Assembly (NCBI GenBank): GCA_023091665.1
Contig: JALJCQ010000003.1
Span: 1,798,001 to 1,862,000, forward strand
Reading direction: 5' to 3'
DNA length: 64,000 bases
Source of the DNA: Pythium myriotylum
Lineage: Eukaryota; Oomycota; Peronosporomycetes; Pythiales; Pythiaceae
A program made the translations under genes and the position numbers. The notes under the pieces were generated by a model. The model had not been told where the DNA came from and did not search any database. It saw only the letters and a program-made list of their open reading frames with translations. Below are positions 1 to 11,236 of this stretch, one piece after another (within the stretch, counting starts at the first letter, position 1; the number at the start of each line of letters is the position of its first letter).

Positions 1-993
1 CCAACGTGCAGAGTTGCAATTGGGAAGGCCGGTGTGATCAAGATCCTTGTTGAGATTGCTCAAAACGGTGAAACTGGGCAAAAGACACATGCTACAGGCG
101 CACTATGGACTCTCGCGTATCAAAATCCCGATAACCGAATCAAGATCGTCAGTGTTGGAGGTGTGGAAGTTGTCCTGTCTCTTTTGAGGACAGGCAACAA
201 GGTTCAACGCGAAAACGCTATGGGGGTGTTGAGGAATATGTCGCCAACCCCGGGTATACAGTCGCGGATTCACGAGGCTGGAGGTATTGCAGCGATTGTT
301 CACGCGATTCAAACAGTGTCCAAACTTCAGCAACGGCGTGGAGTTGCAACACTGTGCAACATCGCCTTGGATAGCAAGGATAACCAGGTCGCGATCGTGG
401 AAGCTGGTGGCGTAGATATTCTTCTCCGGTTGATTCGGGAAGAAGAAGGAGAAAGTGTTCTTGACGCGATCGGGACGCTCAACAAAGTGGCGGGTGTGCC
501 TTCGTCCGAATCATCCTTTGCGAATATGGGGGCCATCACAACTATTCTCGGTCTTGTCACGAATGGATGCGACGTGCAGAAGGAAGTCGCGGCGCACACG
601 TGTTGGCGACTCTGTCATGCGCACCCCGCAATAATTAAGCTGATCCACGGTGCTGGTGGCGTCAAGATATTTATCGATTTGGCCCGAGAAGGAACTGAGA
701 AGCAGAAGGATTCAGCGGTTGGAACGCTTGGGAAGCTCACACTCGATCAAGCTGCTGCTGATGAAATCTGCCGCGAGGGTGGGGTCGAAGTGTTGACGGA
801 GTGCTTGCGAGACGGAAGCGATGTTCAAAAGAAGATTGGAGGGGCTGCACTCTGGATTCTATCGATTAGCAGTGAAGAAAGGCAAAGCAAGATCCGGACA
901 TGGCGTAGTCTGCACTCGACCGAGAAGCTCCCCACCAATGTGCCAACGTCGAACGGCCAAACTTATTACGCCCAGCACACTCAAGCGGTCTAG
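1..993 (+). CDS. Armadillo-repeat protein, 5' end missing
   Basis: The frame is open from base 1, so the start lies outside the window; the stop TAG is at 991-993. The visible part holds about seven armadillo-type repeats of 41-43 residues. Each begins with an (A/G)G(V/I/A) turn followed by helices with hydrophobic spacing, for example GGVEVVLSLL, GGIAAIVHAI, GGVDILLRLI and GGVKIFIDLA. Such repeats stack into a curved superhelix that binds other proteins. The roughly 35-residue tail after the last repeat (TWRSLHSTEK onward) is not repeat-like. No kinase, U-box or other catalytic domain is visible here, so the partner and role are unknown; oomycete ARM proteins are often large, and other domains may lie upstream. 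It is transcribed toward the START-like gene array but is not related to it. I am confident of the repeat class, not of the function. Confidence 0.85.
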   Translation, partial: PTCRVAIGKAGVIKILVEIAQNGETGQKTHATGALWTLAYQNPDNRIKIVSVGGVEVVLSLLRTGNKVQRENAMGVLRNMSPTPGIQSRIHEAGGIAAIVHAIQTVSKLQQRRGVATLCNIALDSKDNQVAIVEAGGVDILLRLIREEEGESVLDAIGTLNKVAGVPSSESSFANMGAITTILGLVTNGCDVQKEVAAHTCWRLCHAHPAIIKLIHGAGGVKIFIDLAREGTEKQKDSAVGTLGKLTLDQAAADEICREGGVEVLTECLRDGSDVQKKIGGAALWILSISSEERQSKIRTWRSLHSTEKLPTNVPTSNGQTYYAQHTQAV

Positions 994-1291
994 CTCAACA
1001 TAATTCAAGTGTTTGCTTGAGCGTTCGCGTTGTGGCGTCCCAAATTGGCGGACCGCAAGTTGGAGCCGTCGAGCAGCTACAAATGGGAGTGATGGTCATT
1101 AGACGTTCATTCTCATCGAGATCACTTGCTTTCGTGATCAGCGAGAATGTTGATCGTCGGGGGTAAATCAGGGGTAGGGGATTATGCGGCTGTGTGACTC
1201 ACCATCAAATAATTCGAATCCGCGGATCCCCTCCACGGCCAATTCGAATTCGCCGCTTGCGCTCGCCACTCGCGCTTCCTCCACGCGCGGC

Positions 1292-2340
1292 ATGGCTCCC
1301 GACGCTGCGACGTCGCGTCGCGCGCGCCCCAGCGGCTCTTTCTACCGCCGCGCGGCCCAGCGACAGGCGCTTTCGCTCGAAATCCGCGCGCTCGAGACGA
1401 AACTGCAGCGCCAGCGAGCCGACAAGCGCCGCTTGCTCGAGAACGCGGTGCTGCAGGCGCTGGCGGAGCGCCAGCAGCGGCTCTTGGCTGGTGGCCACGG
1501 ACTGCTCGCCTCGTGGACGGTACACTGCTGCTGCGTGGGGTTCGTTGCTGCGGTGTGGTTCGGTGGGGATTGAGAATCGCTTGATTGCTGTAGATGAGCC
1601 CACTGCACACGTACATGCACTTGCCGAGCGACCAGGCTGAGCGTGCAGCGTATTTGCAGTCGATCCACGCCGGCAAAATGCATTTCACGTTCGAGTTTCT
1701 GTGCCACCGCTTTGCAGGATACGACACGCGGTGCAATTACGTCTCGTCACAGGTCTCGGAGCTGCCCGACGGCGACTCGATTGTCTCGGTCGCTGATATC
1801 ACGCCTCTCAAAGCGGCGAGAACCGTCGCGCAAGCACTAGACGCGTTTCGGTTCTTTGCTAATTTCCAGGAGATGGTCATGGCCGAGCAGCTCAACGTCG
1901 TCGCGGTCCGGGAAGACGAAAGTGACCAAAGTTTTGCAAACGCGGTCTCCGAGAACCGGATCTTGGCCACGGACTATGACGGATCGGAGACCGAGAAGAA
2001 CGTCGTGGTGTTTACACAACTATTCTCTGGTGTCGGGGCGTCATCGGACCCTGTGGCTGTTGCGGTAATGGACTATGTGGACCAGGACGAGCAGTTCCCC
2101 TACAACGGTGAACGCCGGATCCGCAAGGAGATCACGAGCGGCGTCCTCTTCACGCAAACCGCCTCTCAGAGTGAACCCCTCACCGTGTCGATGCTGCGGT
2201 TTTGCTTTGTCCGTCTGCGTCGACCAGACCCAAAGATGCTCCCTCACGACGCGCTACTCTCGCGATCCATGGTGGATGCTTGGCGTCTCGTGCTACCCCT
2301 CGCAATGCAAGACCGACTTGACTACATGAATCAGATATAA
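1292..2340 (+). CDS. START-like/coiled-coil family protein, copy A (M96-like family)
   Basis: Two exons by my reading: 1292-1519 and 1594-2340, with a 74-nt GT-AG intron in phase 0, giving 324 residues. The N-terminus (SRRARPSGSFYRR) corresponds to the basic Y-x-R-K motif of the sister copies. It runs without an intron into a coiled coil (SLEIRALETKLQRQRADKRR), so this copy lacks intron 1. The second exon starts MSPLHTYMHLPSD and carries the shared START-like region, including the family signature VDQDEQFPYNGERRIRKE about 75-90 residues before the C-terminus. Such proteins are often called 'M96 mating-specific protein family' in Phytophthora annotation; that name is from memory and the biochemical role is unknown. 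It opens the array and stands tail to tail with copy B, whose stop is only 10 bases away. No signal peptide or membrane segment is visible. Confidence 0.8.
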
Positions 2341-2349
2341 CGAATACCC

Positions 2350-3502
2350 CTATATTTTGGGCTCCGACTTCCACTTGAGACGCTCGCGAATACAAAAAAG
2401 CATGGCGTCACACCAATGCGGCACGCCTTCCCTAATATCACGTGCATATGCTTGGCGATCGAAGAGGGGGCTCTGGTGGATACGCACGAACGCATATCGA
2501 ACCATCGTGACGACCGGTTGAGCTTTTGGCTCGGGATAGCACTCTGTAATCAGAGTTGCGGCACAAATATCCTTTCGGACTCGGGACTCTGGCTGGAATG
2601 GGAACAAGTCGTCTTGGTCGATCGCGTCCGTGACCGCGAGAGCGTGAGGACGATCCAGAAGTTCCGATTTCTCGAAGTACTGGGAGAACGTGGCGACGTT
2701 GGATTCCATCTCGAGCCCACTGCTGTATGTCGATACGATTCGTATGTGGTTAGCGTCGTGACCGTGTTCAAAGTCACTCTCGCGAACTGTGAGCACCCCA
2801 AGTTTCTCGGTAAGAGCGATCTCTTGGTTCTCCATGAAGTACAAGGTCTCCGTGAAAGCACGACGAACAGAAGAGGCTTCTCGCAAGGGGGTAATATCGA
2901 AGTGGACAACGTAAAAGTCACCCGAGGCTCCTTCGAACGTCTCTAGCTTTCGAGAAGACCGCGAGAGGTCGAGGAACTGTGTTCGCGCAAGCATGTAGGA
3001 AGCTGCTTCGTGTATCTTCGGGGAGACGAGGCTGTTGAGCGTGCGTTGGCGCTCCTCTAGATCATCCGTGAGGTGGATATAACAACCGATTGGTGGGAGA
3101 CCTCGTTGAGACTGATAAAGATCATGTCAGAGCCGACGAACCATCCGTTCTTTAGGGCGTAGCCATACCTCGAAGTCTGACGCGAGAGATTGAGCACGAG
3201 CAATCGAGAGGTTATTGTAATGAACTGAATTCTGCAAGAATTCACGCAGAAGTTGGTGCTCGTGTGAGCTTTGGTCTTGTAGAGTTTGAAGCCTCTGCTT
3301 CAGAACCTGAGCTTCGGCGACCAGCCGCGCAATTTCGTTCTGAAAGTATTGCAGAGTGTGTGATTACTTCATTTCGCTCCTCCACACACGCGAACGTCGT
3401 GTTTACCTTGCGTGCATAATACGTCGACTTTGACGACTTTCTCCCGCCAGTGTCACGAGAACTGTCTTCTTCCGCGACAAAGCTCATGGTGGGTGCACTC
3501 AC
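2350..3502 (-). CDS. START-like/coiled-coil family protein, copy B (M96-like family)
   Basis: Three exons on the minus strand: 3502-3407, 3339-3169 and 3111-2350. The introns are 67 and 57 nt, both GT-AG and phase 0; the product is 342 residues. Exon 1 (32 residues) is acidic then basic and ends STYYARK. Exon 2 (57 residues, starting NEIARLVAEA) is a coiled coil ending in the family mark AQSLASDFE. Exon 3 starts SQRGLPPIGCYIHL and holds the START-like fold region with VDVDE-type signature, here DQDDLFPFQPESRVRKD. Copy C is its nearest relative (shared SQR start of exon 3, shared PKIHEA and ARxQFLDLSRS). A nuclear or DNA-related role is conceivable from the basic motif plus coiled coil, but nothing here proves it. 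The start was chosen as the first Met of the open exon, and its length matches copy C. Confidence 0.82.
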
Positions 3503-3843
3503 GTTGTAATACTCGGGGTTTAGCAGGAGTCAACAATGCCCATGGCAATCGTCGGGGCGACAACGTGGGTGGCTCTTCGCGAATTGGAAACTGCTTGCAG
3601 CTCGAACGCACGAGCGCCGACTTGCCTGATCTAGTAATCCTTCGTAATCATGGACCTACACTCATTAGGAGTTGCACTGCCTCGCGCTCATTCTTTTTAA
3701 GTCAACAATGCGTCTGGCCCTCTTGGCGGGAATCTGCGATCGCGCTCGTACCGACATTACAGAGTACAGAGCGAGTGTGAGAGTGAATTGCAGAAGCATT
3801 TTCGAATGAGCAAAGCTTGAGCATGACTAAAGCTGCATAATAT

Positions 3844-5025
3844 TCAACACGACTGACGTTCCAGCCCGGATGTCCACTTGAGTCGCTCTAGTATATGGAT
3901 GAGCATCGCTTCGCAGGACGTCGGAGCACTACGCAAGATTTCATGATCGAACTCTTCTCGACCGATGAGTGGACTTCTGTGAATTTTTGCTGAGCCATAC
4001 CGAATCATTGTCAGAACAGGTTGGGTATGCGTCGTCGGATAATACTCGGTGATCAACGATACGGCGCACATATCCTTACGGATTCGAGTCTCGGGTTGAA
4101 ATGGAAACAACTCATCTACATCGATCGAGTCCAACACAGCAACTGCAAGGGGTCGATGAAGGAGTTCAGACTTCTCGAAGTAATGCGAGAAAACCGCCAA
4201 ATTCGACTCAACCTGGACTCCGTTGTCGTGCGTAGACAATATCCGCACTTGGCTGGCACTGTTGTTAGCTTCCATATCACTCTCGCGAATAGTGAGCACT
4301 CCCAGCTTCTCGGTGAGCGCAATTTCCTGGTTATCCATAAAGTGCAAGGTCTCCGTAAACGCGTGACGAACTGATCTTGCGTGTTCTAACGGAGTGATAT
4401 CAAAATGGGAAATATGAAAGTCACCTGTGTCTCCTTGGAATGCCTGGTGCTGTTGGGTGGACCGTGACAGATCCAGAAATTGCGCACGTGCAAGAGTATA
4501 CGACACGGCTTCGTGTATCTTGGGGGAGAAGAGATCCTGGAGAGTGCTCCGACGCTCGTCAAAATGTGTTGTTAGATGGATGTACGAACTAAATGGCGGG
4601 AACAATCGCTGAGACTGGTGAGGGTGAAGTTAGAACCAACGAAGGCAATTGGCAATGTTGTGCTTCGAAGTATGGACTCAACAAACCTTGCAGCTGAATG
4701 CGAGGGATTGAATCTGCTCGATGTCGACATTTCTCTGATAGATGTAGTTTCGCAAGTATTCATTCACCGCTAGACGCTTGCGCAGACGATCTCGTTTCTG
4801 CAGCGCATCTAGCTTTTGTTCAAGAAGCTTGGCTTCAGCTTCAAGCTGCATTATTTCGTCCTGGTTTTGCCGTAACAACAGTGATCAGCTTGAGCTCGAT
4901 TGGCTTCTGAATAGATCATCCAGATTGAACCTTACCTTACGCGCATAATATGTTGGGGTGGACGACTTCTTGCCACCTTTCTCGGATGTAGTTATCATGC
5001 GACCTTCTTGAGGCACCCTCTCCAT
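3844..5025 (-). CDS. START-like/coiled-coil family protein, copy C (M96-like family)
   Basis: Three exons on the minus strand: 5025-4936, 4860-4687 and 4614-3844, with introns of 75 and 72 nt (GT-AG, phase 0), giving about 344 residues. I took the Met at 5025 because exon 1 then matches copy B in length (30 versus 32 residues) and ends TPTYYARK. An in-frame Met at 5142 would add 39 residues. Exon 2 (DEIMQLEAEAKLLEQKL) is a strong coiled coil ending IQSLAFSCK. Exon 3 starts SQRLFPPFSSYIHL and carries DVDELFPFQPETRIRKD. Copies B and C look like a recent pair: adjacent, same strand, and alike across exon 3. Function is unknown; the START-like fold suggests a hydrophobic ligand pocket, which is inference only. 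Confidence 0.82.
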
Positions 5026-5306
5026 GACTGTTATCGTTAACGCCGACCGATGAACACTACGCACCAAAGCTGTGGTGTGAGTCTCTTTGACGGGAGGAAA
5101 CACCCTCTGATCGTGTAATCCTAATGACGTCAACTTGAGCACCTCACTTGATCCAGAATCGTCTCGTAATCACAGATGGCTGCACCCAATACGTGCGATC
5201 GACACACGACCAAGCCCTCCCGCTCACAGATAGACAGTTCACAATGCTTTTATGGCGTAAGCGGACCTCATCATTGTGAAGTCCGAGTTCAGAACTACTC
5301 TCATCT

Positions 5307-6453
5307 TCATCGTGTAGGCGAAACTACACTAAGTCTTTCTCGTATCGCCCTCGGAATCACATCGCACCACATTGGCAAAGCCGATCGCATTGCGGCTGTG
5401 GTTTTGTGATCAAGTGGATAAGACGGCGGTTGGATCTTTGTGTACACCCACCGCGTCATTACCACAATTGGATCCCCGGCATCGGAGAATACTTCAGTAA
5501 GCATTATTGCCGCAGTGATTTCCTTTCGAGCACACAAATCCGGTCTGTAGGGATACAAGTCGTCTTGGTCCACAAAATCGACAGCGGCAACTGCATACCC
5601 TTTTGACGTCTCGGTCGCTTCAGTACACGACGCAAACATCACAATATTTGCCTCAACTTCGACACCTTCGGGAATCGACATGAGGAGTCTATTTTGCCCA
5701 AACTTGAACGAGTCAAGATCGTCACTTTCGCGAACAGTAAGCATCCCAAGCTTTTCCGAGATCGTGATTTCTTGGTTTTTGATGAAGAAAACAAACGCAT
5801 CGAAAACCTGGTGCAGGCCGTGGCCCCCGTCGAAATGTGTAACATCGACACCAGAGACGACAGCCGCTCCATTAGGTAGATCGAATCGCTCACTTTGCAC
5901 GTGCGGGATGCGAATATCGAGGCTGCTTGTCCTCCCCAGCAAATACTGGCTTGCAGCTCGCAGTTTCGGTTCGTGCATCGCCTTTAAGATCGCATCACGT
6001 TTCTCGGGATCTTTGGGCAAATGGATACGATTCGTGAGCGGGATCCTCGCGTAGCCCTGTGCGTTGGCTAACGTGAGCGCGGAGAGAGTGGACTGCGTTG
6101 CCGCCAGAACCACATCGTGTTGCTCGATCGAAGCATTTAGAACAGCGTTCAAGTTCATCACGTCAGCCGGCACGGGAGGCTGCCGCGGTGGTCCCTCGAG
6201 CCCGCGTAGCTTCTCTTCAAGTCGCTTGACTTGCTCTTGAAGCTCTTGGATTTCGTCCTTCGGCTACGCATCAGCCATGACGGGACCAAGAATATGGCAG
6301 GAATCAGCACGGTCTCACCTTCCTCGCATAGTACGTGCACTTGGGTCTCTTCAAGGACGAAGCGCGAGCCTTCCGTTTCGGTAGTCGCACAGCCTCCACG
6401 CTGCTCTCGGAGGCGCTGCTCGTGGCATCGCTGGCGTCGTCGAGGCTCGCCAT
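5307..6453 (-). CDS. START-like/coiled-coil family protein, copy D (M96-like family, intron 2 lost)
   Basis: Two exons on the minus strand: 6453-6319 (45 residues, MASLDDASDA to TYYARK) and 6257-5307 (316 residues), with a 61-nt GT-AG intron in phase 0; total 361 residues. Exon 1 is short and sits out of frame with neighbouring open frames, so a simple ORF scan misses it. The coiled-coil part (DEIQELQEQVKRLEEKL) is fused straight to the START-like part with no second intron. The region between them reads VLAATQSTLSALTLANAQG where other copies have AQSLxxxY and a splice site. The signature is VDQDDLYPYRPDLCARKE, so one usual Arg is replaced. Exon 1 is Ser-rich and acidic before a KRK-type basic stretch. 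Same orientation as copies B, C and E. Confidence 0.82.
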
Positions 6454-7859
6454 CGTGGCAATGCGAGGCCGATCTGGATGTGGTCGAGGAGCTCCTCAAT
6501 CGTTGCCTCAACGTACTGGTGTAAGATATCCGGGAAGTTGGTGCAGAGTGACACTCGCAAACATTTCCGAACGAGGTTGTGTGAAGGTTGCTAGAAAGCA
6601 AAATCAAAGGGGTAGGTGATTATGGTGCAACATTCACAGTCAAATGTAGCCATGTTCACGAAGAGCTCCACGCTGGCAATGCAGTGAAGGAAACTGGCTT
6701 GACCTCGCCAGAAAGCAACGACCACTTCAACAATGCCGCGCATTCGCACGGGAAGCTCTGGATATTGGAAATGACCTCGAGTATCGAATTCCGCAGCGTG
6801 ATGATGTGACGCGAAGGTTATGCATTGAACTTCATCACGCACGAACGTGCGTGGAGTTGGTTGAAGTATTTCTGTGTGATGTAGGTGGGGACAGAAATTC
6901 CAACGTTGCTTTAGGACACTGCTCCTTTGATTTGCTGTTCATTACCGTACTGCTTGGCGTCGTCGCACACAGCGCACTGCCACTCCACTTACGTGTGCCT
7001 GTAGGTGAAGCGAGGGCGTCATGAAGGAGAGAGCTTCTCCCGGGACTGGCTGTTGGAGCTTCGACGGTCGGGGCCAAAGTTGAGCTGCAGTGGATCTCTC
7101 CCACCGTCATCCGCTTTCGACAACGAGGCACAAGCTACCAGGATCCGGGAGACCGAAGCTTCAGAATTCTCTGCGATCTCCTGGTGATCTGCTATCCGGA
7201 CCTCCTCTCCCCACAGCTTCCACCGGATGAACTCGTTGTACACGGACATATCACGGACCGATGGCGAGTTGCTCACCATCATGCGGGTCTCTGCTTCCAG
7301 AGAGCTGTGCGCCCAAAACCCTTCATGGATATCGGCATCGTCAAGACCCTACGTCATGCAGAAGCCCTGGGGAGCGTGGCGAGTGGGCGGCCGCGACTAC
7401 AATATTTGCCTCATCCGTCTCTCTCGCCGGTCTTGCCTTTGTGGGGCCCAGCCACGAGGACCGCCAAGCGAGGGCTACGAGAGCTCCTACGTGCACCTCG
7501 TCGCGAGAGGGCAGAGCGCGAGCTTGCAGCTCTTAGTGACGTAGCTTATGCGGCATCGGCAGACTACGGTCATGCCTTGTATGAAGTTGACTGGTCAGAT
7601 ATATGCACCGGGCCAATCGAGTCGCAAATCCCAAAACAAATCATTGTTGAACGAATGTATACGTCACGTTTTCCAGCGTGAATGTTGCACCAGGCCGGTA
7701 GAGAAGACATCCACAAAAATTGTTGAGGATTCTCACAGTTTATCGACTATTAGAGACTATTTATCTATTATAGAGTCGTTTTCCATTATATAATAACATC
7801 GTTTATGAGTAATTATTTATTCATGGAAGGAAGTGGACCCGAGAAGGATCCCACCTATA
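6454..7859 (+). other. Stretch without a supported gene, between copies D and E
   Basis: About 1.4 kb with no gene I can support. Open frames of 70-165 codons exist on both strands near 7019-7681. The plus-strand frame at 7184-7681 has several aromatic, Arg-rich stretches, but I recognise no family and it has no clear partner exons. It may be a decayed gene. From about 7720 the sequence becomes AT-rich up to the 3' end of copy E. Confidence 0.4.
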
Positions 7860-7881
7860 CTCTGGATATAAATATCCAGAG
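7860..7881. other. Short perfect hairpin just 3' of copy E
   Basis: A 10-bp perfect inverted repeat (CTCTGGATAT / ATATCCAGAG) with a 2-nt AA loop lies about 40 nt beyond the stop of copy E, in AT-rich sequence. The 8-bp unit GAATAGAC repeats just beyond it. It could be a 3'-UTR or 3'-end structure; chance is also possible. Confidence 0.4.
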
Positions 7882-7922
7882 AATAGACGAATAGACGAAT
7901 AGAGAATCGCACAGACGTCGGA

Positions 7923-9212
7923 TCATATTGACGCAGCTCCGTGTCGCCAGGCGAGTCGGTCGCGGATTTCTCTCGTGAATGCGTCGAGGAACATGGGCAG
8001 TCCCTCTCTCGCCATGGTGTCCAGCACCTGCGGCGTGGTGAGGCTCGTTGGGTGGATGTTGAGATAGGACCATTGGATCACAGCGATGACTGGTGGCTTG
8101 GAGGGATCACGAGACTCACACTGAACGATCAGTCGGGCTGCTGCGACGTCCTTGCGGATCCGAGACTCGGGCTGGTACGGGAACGCGTCGTCTTGGTCCA
8201 CGTAGTCGACCACGTGCACAGCATGTGGCTGATCTAGCAGATCAGACCGCGTAAAGTACTCAGAGACTTGCACAATGTTCTTCTCGACAGTCAAGTTGCC
8301 TCCGTGGGAAGCGAGCACCTTGAGCTGAGTGGCGGTGAGATCGCTCTCCTCGAAATCGCCTTCACGGACGCTCACGATTCCGTTCTGTTCTGCGAGAGCC
8401 ATCTCTTGCGTACGAAGAAACTCGACCATCTCGTCGTGAACCTGGTACACTGAGTATGGTCCATGGTCTATATGAAAAACTTCCCACTGGATCGCGACAT
8501 GGTCGCCCCGAGGTGTAACGTAGTTCTCGAGCTGGCGAGACGGGTAGCGCAGATCAGAGTACTGATATCGAGCGAGGATGAACATAAGCGCTTCTTGAAT
8601 CTTGTGCGGTTTCATCGCGTCGATAGCTCTCTGTCTCTCCGCGGATTGTGCTGGAAGGTGGATATAGCTGCCGATTTGTGGGTCCGCAGTCCGGGCCTTT
8701 GTAGTCAGCGGTCAGAGCGAGTGAGCGAGAACACGACTGCATTCGTGCGAAAGCGACTCACAGTATATGACGCCACCAGAGACTGAGCGCCAGCGACGAA
8801 TTGTCGGCTTTGAGCAACGTGGCTCTGCAGTGAGGCTTTCACCGCGAGCGAGTTCAGAAGCGGTTGCTGGCGCCGTCGCTTTGCTTCTCGCAAGCTCTCC
8901 ACTTGATTGGATAGAGCCACTGACTGTTTCTGCAAACTCTCTAGCTCATCCTATCCATGGTCTCCGATAAGTCACAAAAGTCACACGTCTCCATGATTAC
9001 AATACGCCAGAAAAAGTTGGGTACAGTACTTTGCGGGTGTAGTACGTGGTCTTGCGATTTTTCACCGGAGGACGTCTCGGTATCGTCTCCCGACTGTCGC
9101 TATCTCGGTCGTGGCTGTCGTCGCTGGTCTCATCGTTGCTGCTCGGCGGCGAGCGAGTCGAAGTGGCGTGGAAACGTGGCATCTCACCTGTGGCGAGCAA
9201 TAGAGCCTCCAT
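7923..9212 (-). CDS. START-like/coiled-coil family protein, copy E (M96-like family)
   Basis: Three exons on the minus strand: 9212-9030, 8950-8762 and 8696-7923, with introns of 79 and 65 nt (GT-AG, phase 0); 381 residues. Exon 1 begins MEALLLATGE, runs through an Asp/Ser-rich stretch and ends RKTTYYTRK. Exon 2 (DELESLQKQSVALSNQVESL) is a coiled coil ending AGAQSLVASYT. Exon 3 begins ARTADPQIGSYIHLP and carries VDQDDAFPYQPESRIRKD. It pairs with copy F: both share DELESL, AGAQSLVASY and MKPHxIQxAL, and both have the variant QMALAEQ/EMAIADQ in place of the usual EISLSEQ segment. No signal peptide. A longer in-frame exon 1 (Met at 9419) is possible but looks unlike the family. Confidence 0.82.
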
Positions 9213-9540
9213 AGTTCGTTGTCGGGCGAATTGGGGAGTGTGCCTCAGGAGGTATGGCCGACTCACCGTAATCAGACTGGATGGAATGAAGGTCAAGCAA
9301 ACTCGATTATGCTGAAGCGGGATAGATGGCCTTTCAGTTTCATCATGGCATGACCAAGCGAACGAGTCATACCCGGAATGCTTCACTTGGATGAGACAAA
9401 ACGATAGGTCTGGTTGCATTGAGTAGATGTTGTCTCATGCTGTACCTGCCTACATCCGCTTGTCCAAATAACCTGGTCATCCTCTCCAATCGTCCATTTT
9501 CGTCAACAGATTCATGTCTTTGTGATGATTAACCCCAAGA

Positions 9541-10778
9541 TTACCTTTGTCGCCACGCGAGCCACTCGCGAATCTTTTTGAGAAGCGTGTCAAAGTATAA
9601 TGAAAGGCCGTCTCGCGCCATCGCTTCGAGCTCGTCGCAAGATGCCAGCGGACTTGTGTGGACCTTGATGAATCCCCAGTTTAGGAGAGTGACCAGCGAT
9701 GACTTGCCATGTTCTGGCGAGTCACACTGTAAGAGGAGTCTGGCTGAAGCAATGTCGCACCGAATCCGCTTGTCAGGTTGATGCGGAAAAGAGTCATCCA
9801 CATCCACATAGTCGACGACGAAGACGCTATGAGGCCGCTCGAGAACGTCGGAGCGAGGAAAATACCTCTCCACTTCGATGATATTTTTCTCCACGGAGAT
9901 CTCATCTCTGAATCGTGACAGTACGCGTGTGTGTGTGGCGCCGTGTTCAAACTCACTTACGTCTCCTTCGTGCACACGAACGACCCCGACTTGGTCTGCG
10001 ATTGCCATTTCCTGGGTGTGTAAGTAGCCGACGATCTCGCGATGAACTTCGTGAAGTGAAAGCGATCCGACATCAAGATGAACAATCTCCCAGTGCATCC
10101 CAATATGATCACCTTGAGAAGTAACTGAATTCTCCAACTGGCGAGTTGCGTATCGAAGATCAGAATAATGACAACGCGCGAGAAGGAAATCGAGTGCTTG
10201 CTGGATCATATGAGGCTTCATGTCCGTGATCAAACGGCTTCTCGCAGCCGGAGCAAGCGGCAAATGAATGTGCCTACCGATAGGGGGATCTGGTCCTCCA
10301 AACTGGTTCTTGTAAGTACTACTTAGTACGACAAACGAACCTTCGATCGGGGGCTTCACACACGCACCCTGTAAGACGCAACTAGAGACTGCGCTCCTGC
10401 GATAAATAGTCCATTACGAGCGATACGGGTCTTCAAGGCGGTTTTCGTCTCCAGTGCATCACGTAATGGCTGCTCACGGCGTTTCTGAACTTCTCGTAGC
10501 CTCTTCGCACGCTTGGAAAGCGCTTCATAATCGATTTTGAGGGATTCGAGCTCATCCTACACGTTCACGGTCAGGCTAAGAGCACGCATACGGCAGTTCA
10601 CATCAGAGGTGACCTTGCGAGAATAGTAAGTTGTCTTGCGATTCTTGACGGAGAACCGGGAGGTTGCACGCCCACCATGATTATCCTCGCTGGATTGATC
10701 GAGATTCTCATCTCTGGTATCGTCGAGGTTGGCGACCGACGTGGCACGAGTTGAGTTGAAGGAAGGTTGGCTTGTCAT
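9541..10778 (-). CDS. START-like/coiled-coil family protein, copy F (M96-like family)
   Basis: Three exons on the minus strand: 10778-10614, 10556-10368 and 10302-9541, with introns of 57 and 65 nt (GT-AG, phase 0); 371 residues. Exon 1 (55 residues) is acidic, then basic, ending RKTTYYSRK. Exon 2 (63 residues, DELESLKIDYEALSKRAKRL) is a coiled coil ending AGAQSLVASYR. Exon 3 begins FGGPDPPIGRHIHLP and has the signature VDVDDSFPHQPDKRIRCD, where the final Lys of RxRKD is Cys. It is the closest relative of its neighbour copy E, so the pair probably arose by local duplication. The flanking 10.8-11.2 kb holds nothing I recognise. Confidence 0.82.
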
Positions 10779-11236
10779 AATGCAAAGAGGAATTGTCTTC
10801 GAGTGCTTGGTAAGTGGTGAATTGTCGACTGAGCTACCTCATGATTGGGGCATTGAGGACAGAATGACGGTCGACGTCTTCTCCGATTACGACCAAACCA
10901 ATTTGGTGGAAGTGACCCAACCCTGCGGCCTGATCAATCTTGACTAATCTTAGAGTTGATGTCTTGCATCGCAACGTTCATTTCGCTCCATGTTACGCCA
11001 CCAACGAATCAGACGAACGATGAGGTCTATGATTCATTTCACCCTTTAGGCGAATAGAGTCGCGTAATCGTCTTGCAAAACGTCTGATAACTACACGCTC
11101 CTGAACGATATCTCGCTCGCGAAATCCATTCACGTTTACCCAGCAGTGAATATTTGGCGATCAGCTTGCTCTTTGATATATTGTACTGTCGTAGTAGATG
11201 AGATAATTCTTCACTGAACACCGACGAAATTTGTGG

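Noticed and set aside
7184..7681. 165-codon plus-strand frame as a gene
   Set aside because: Protein-like in places but no family, no supporting exon, and a competing frame on the other strand; kept only as an unassigned stretch.
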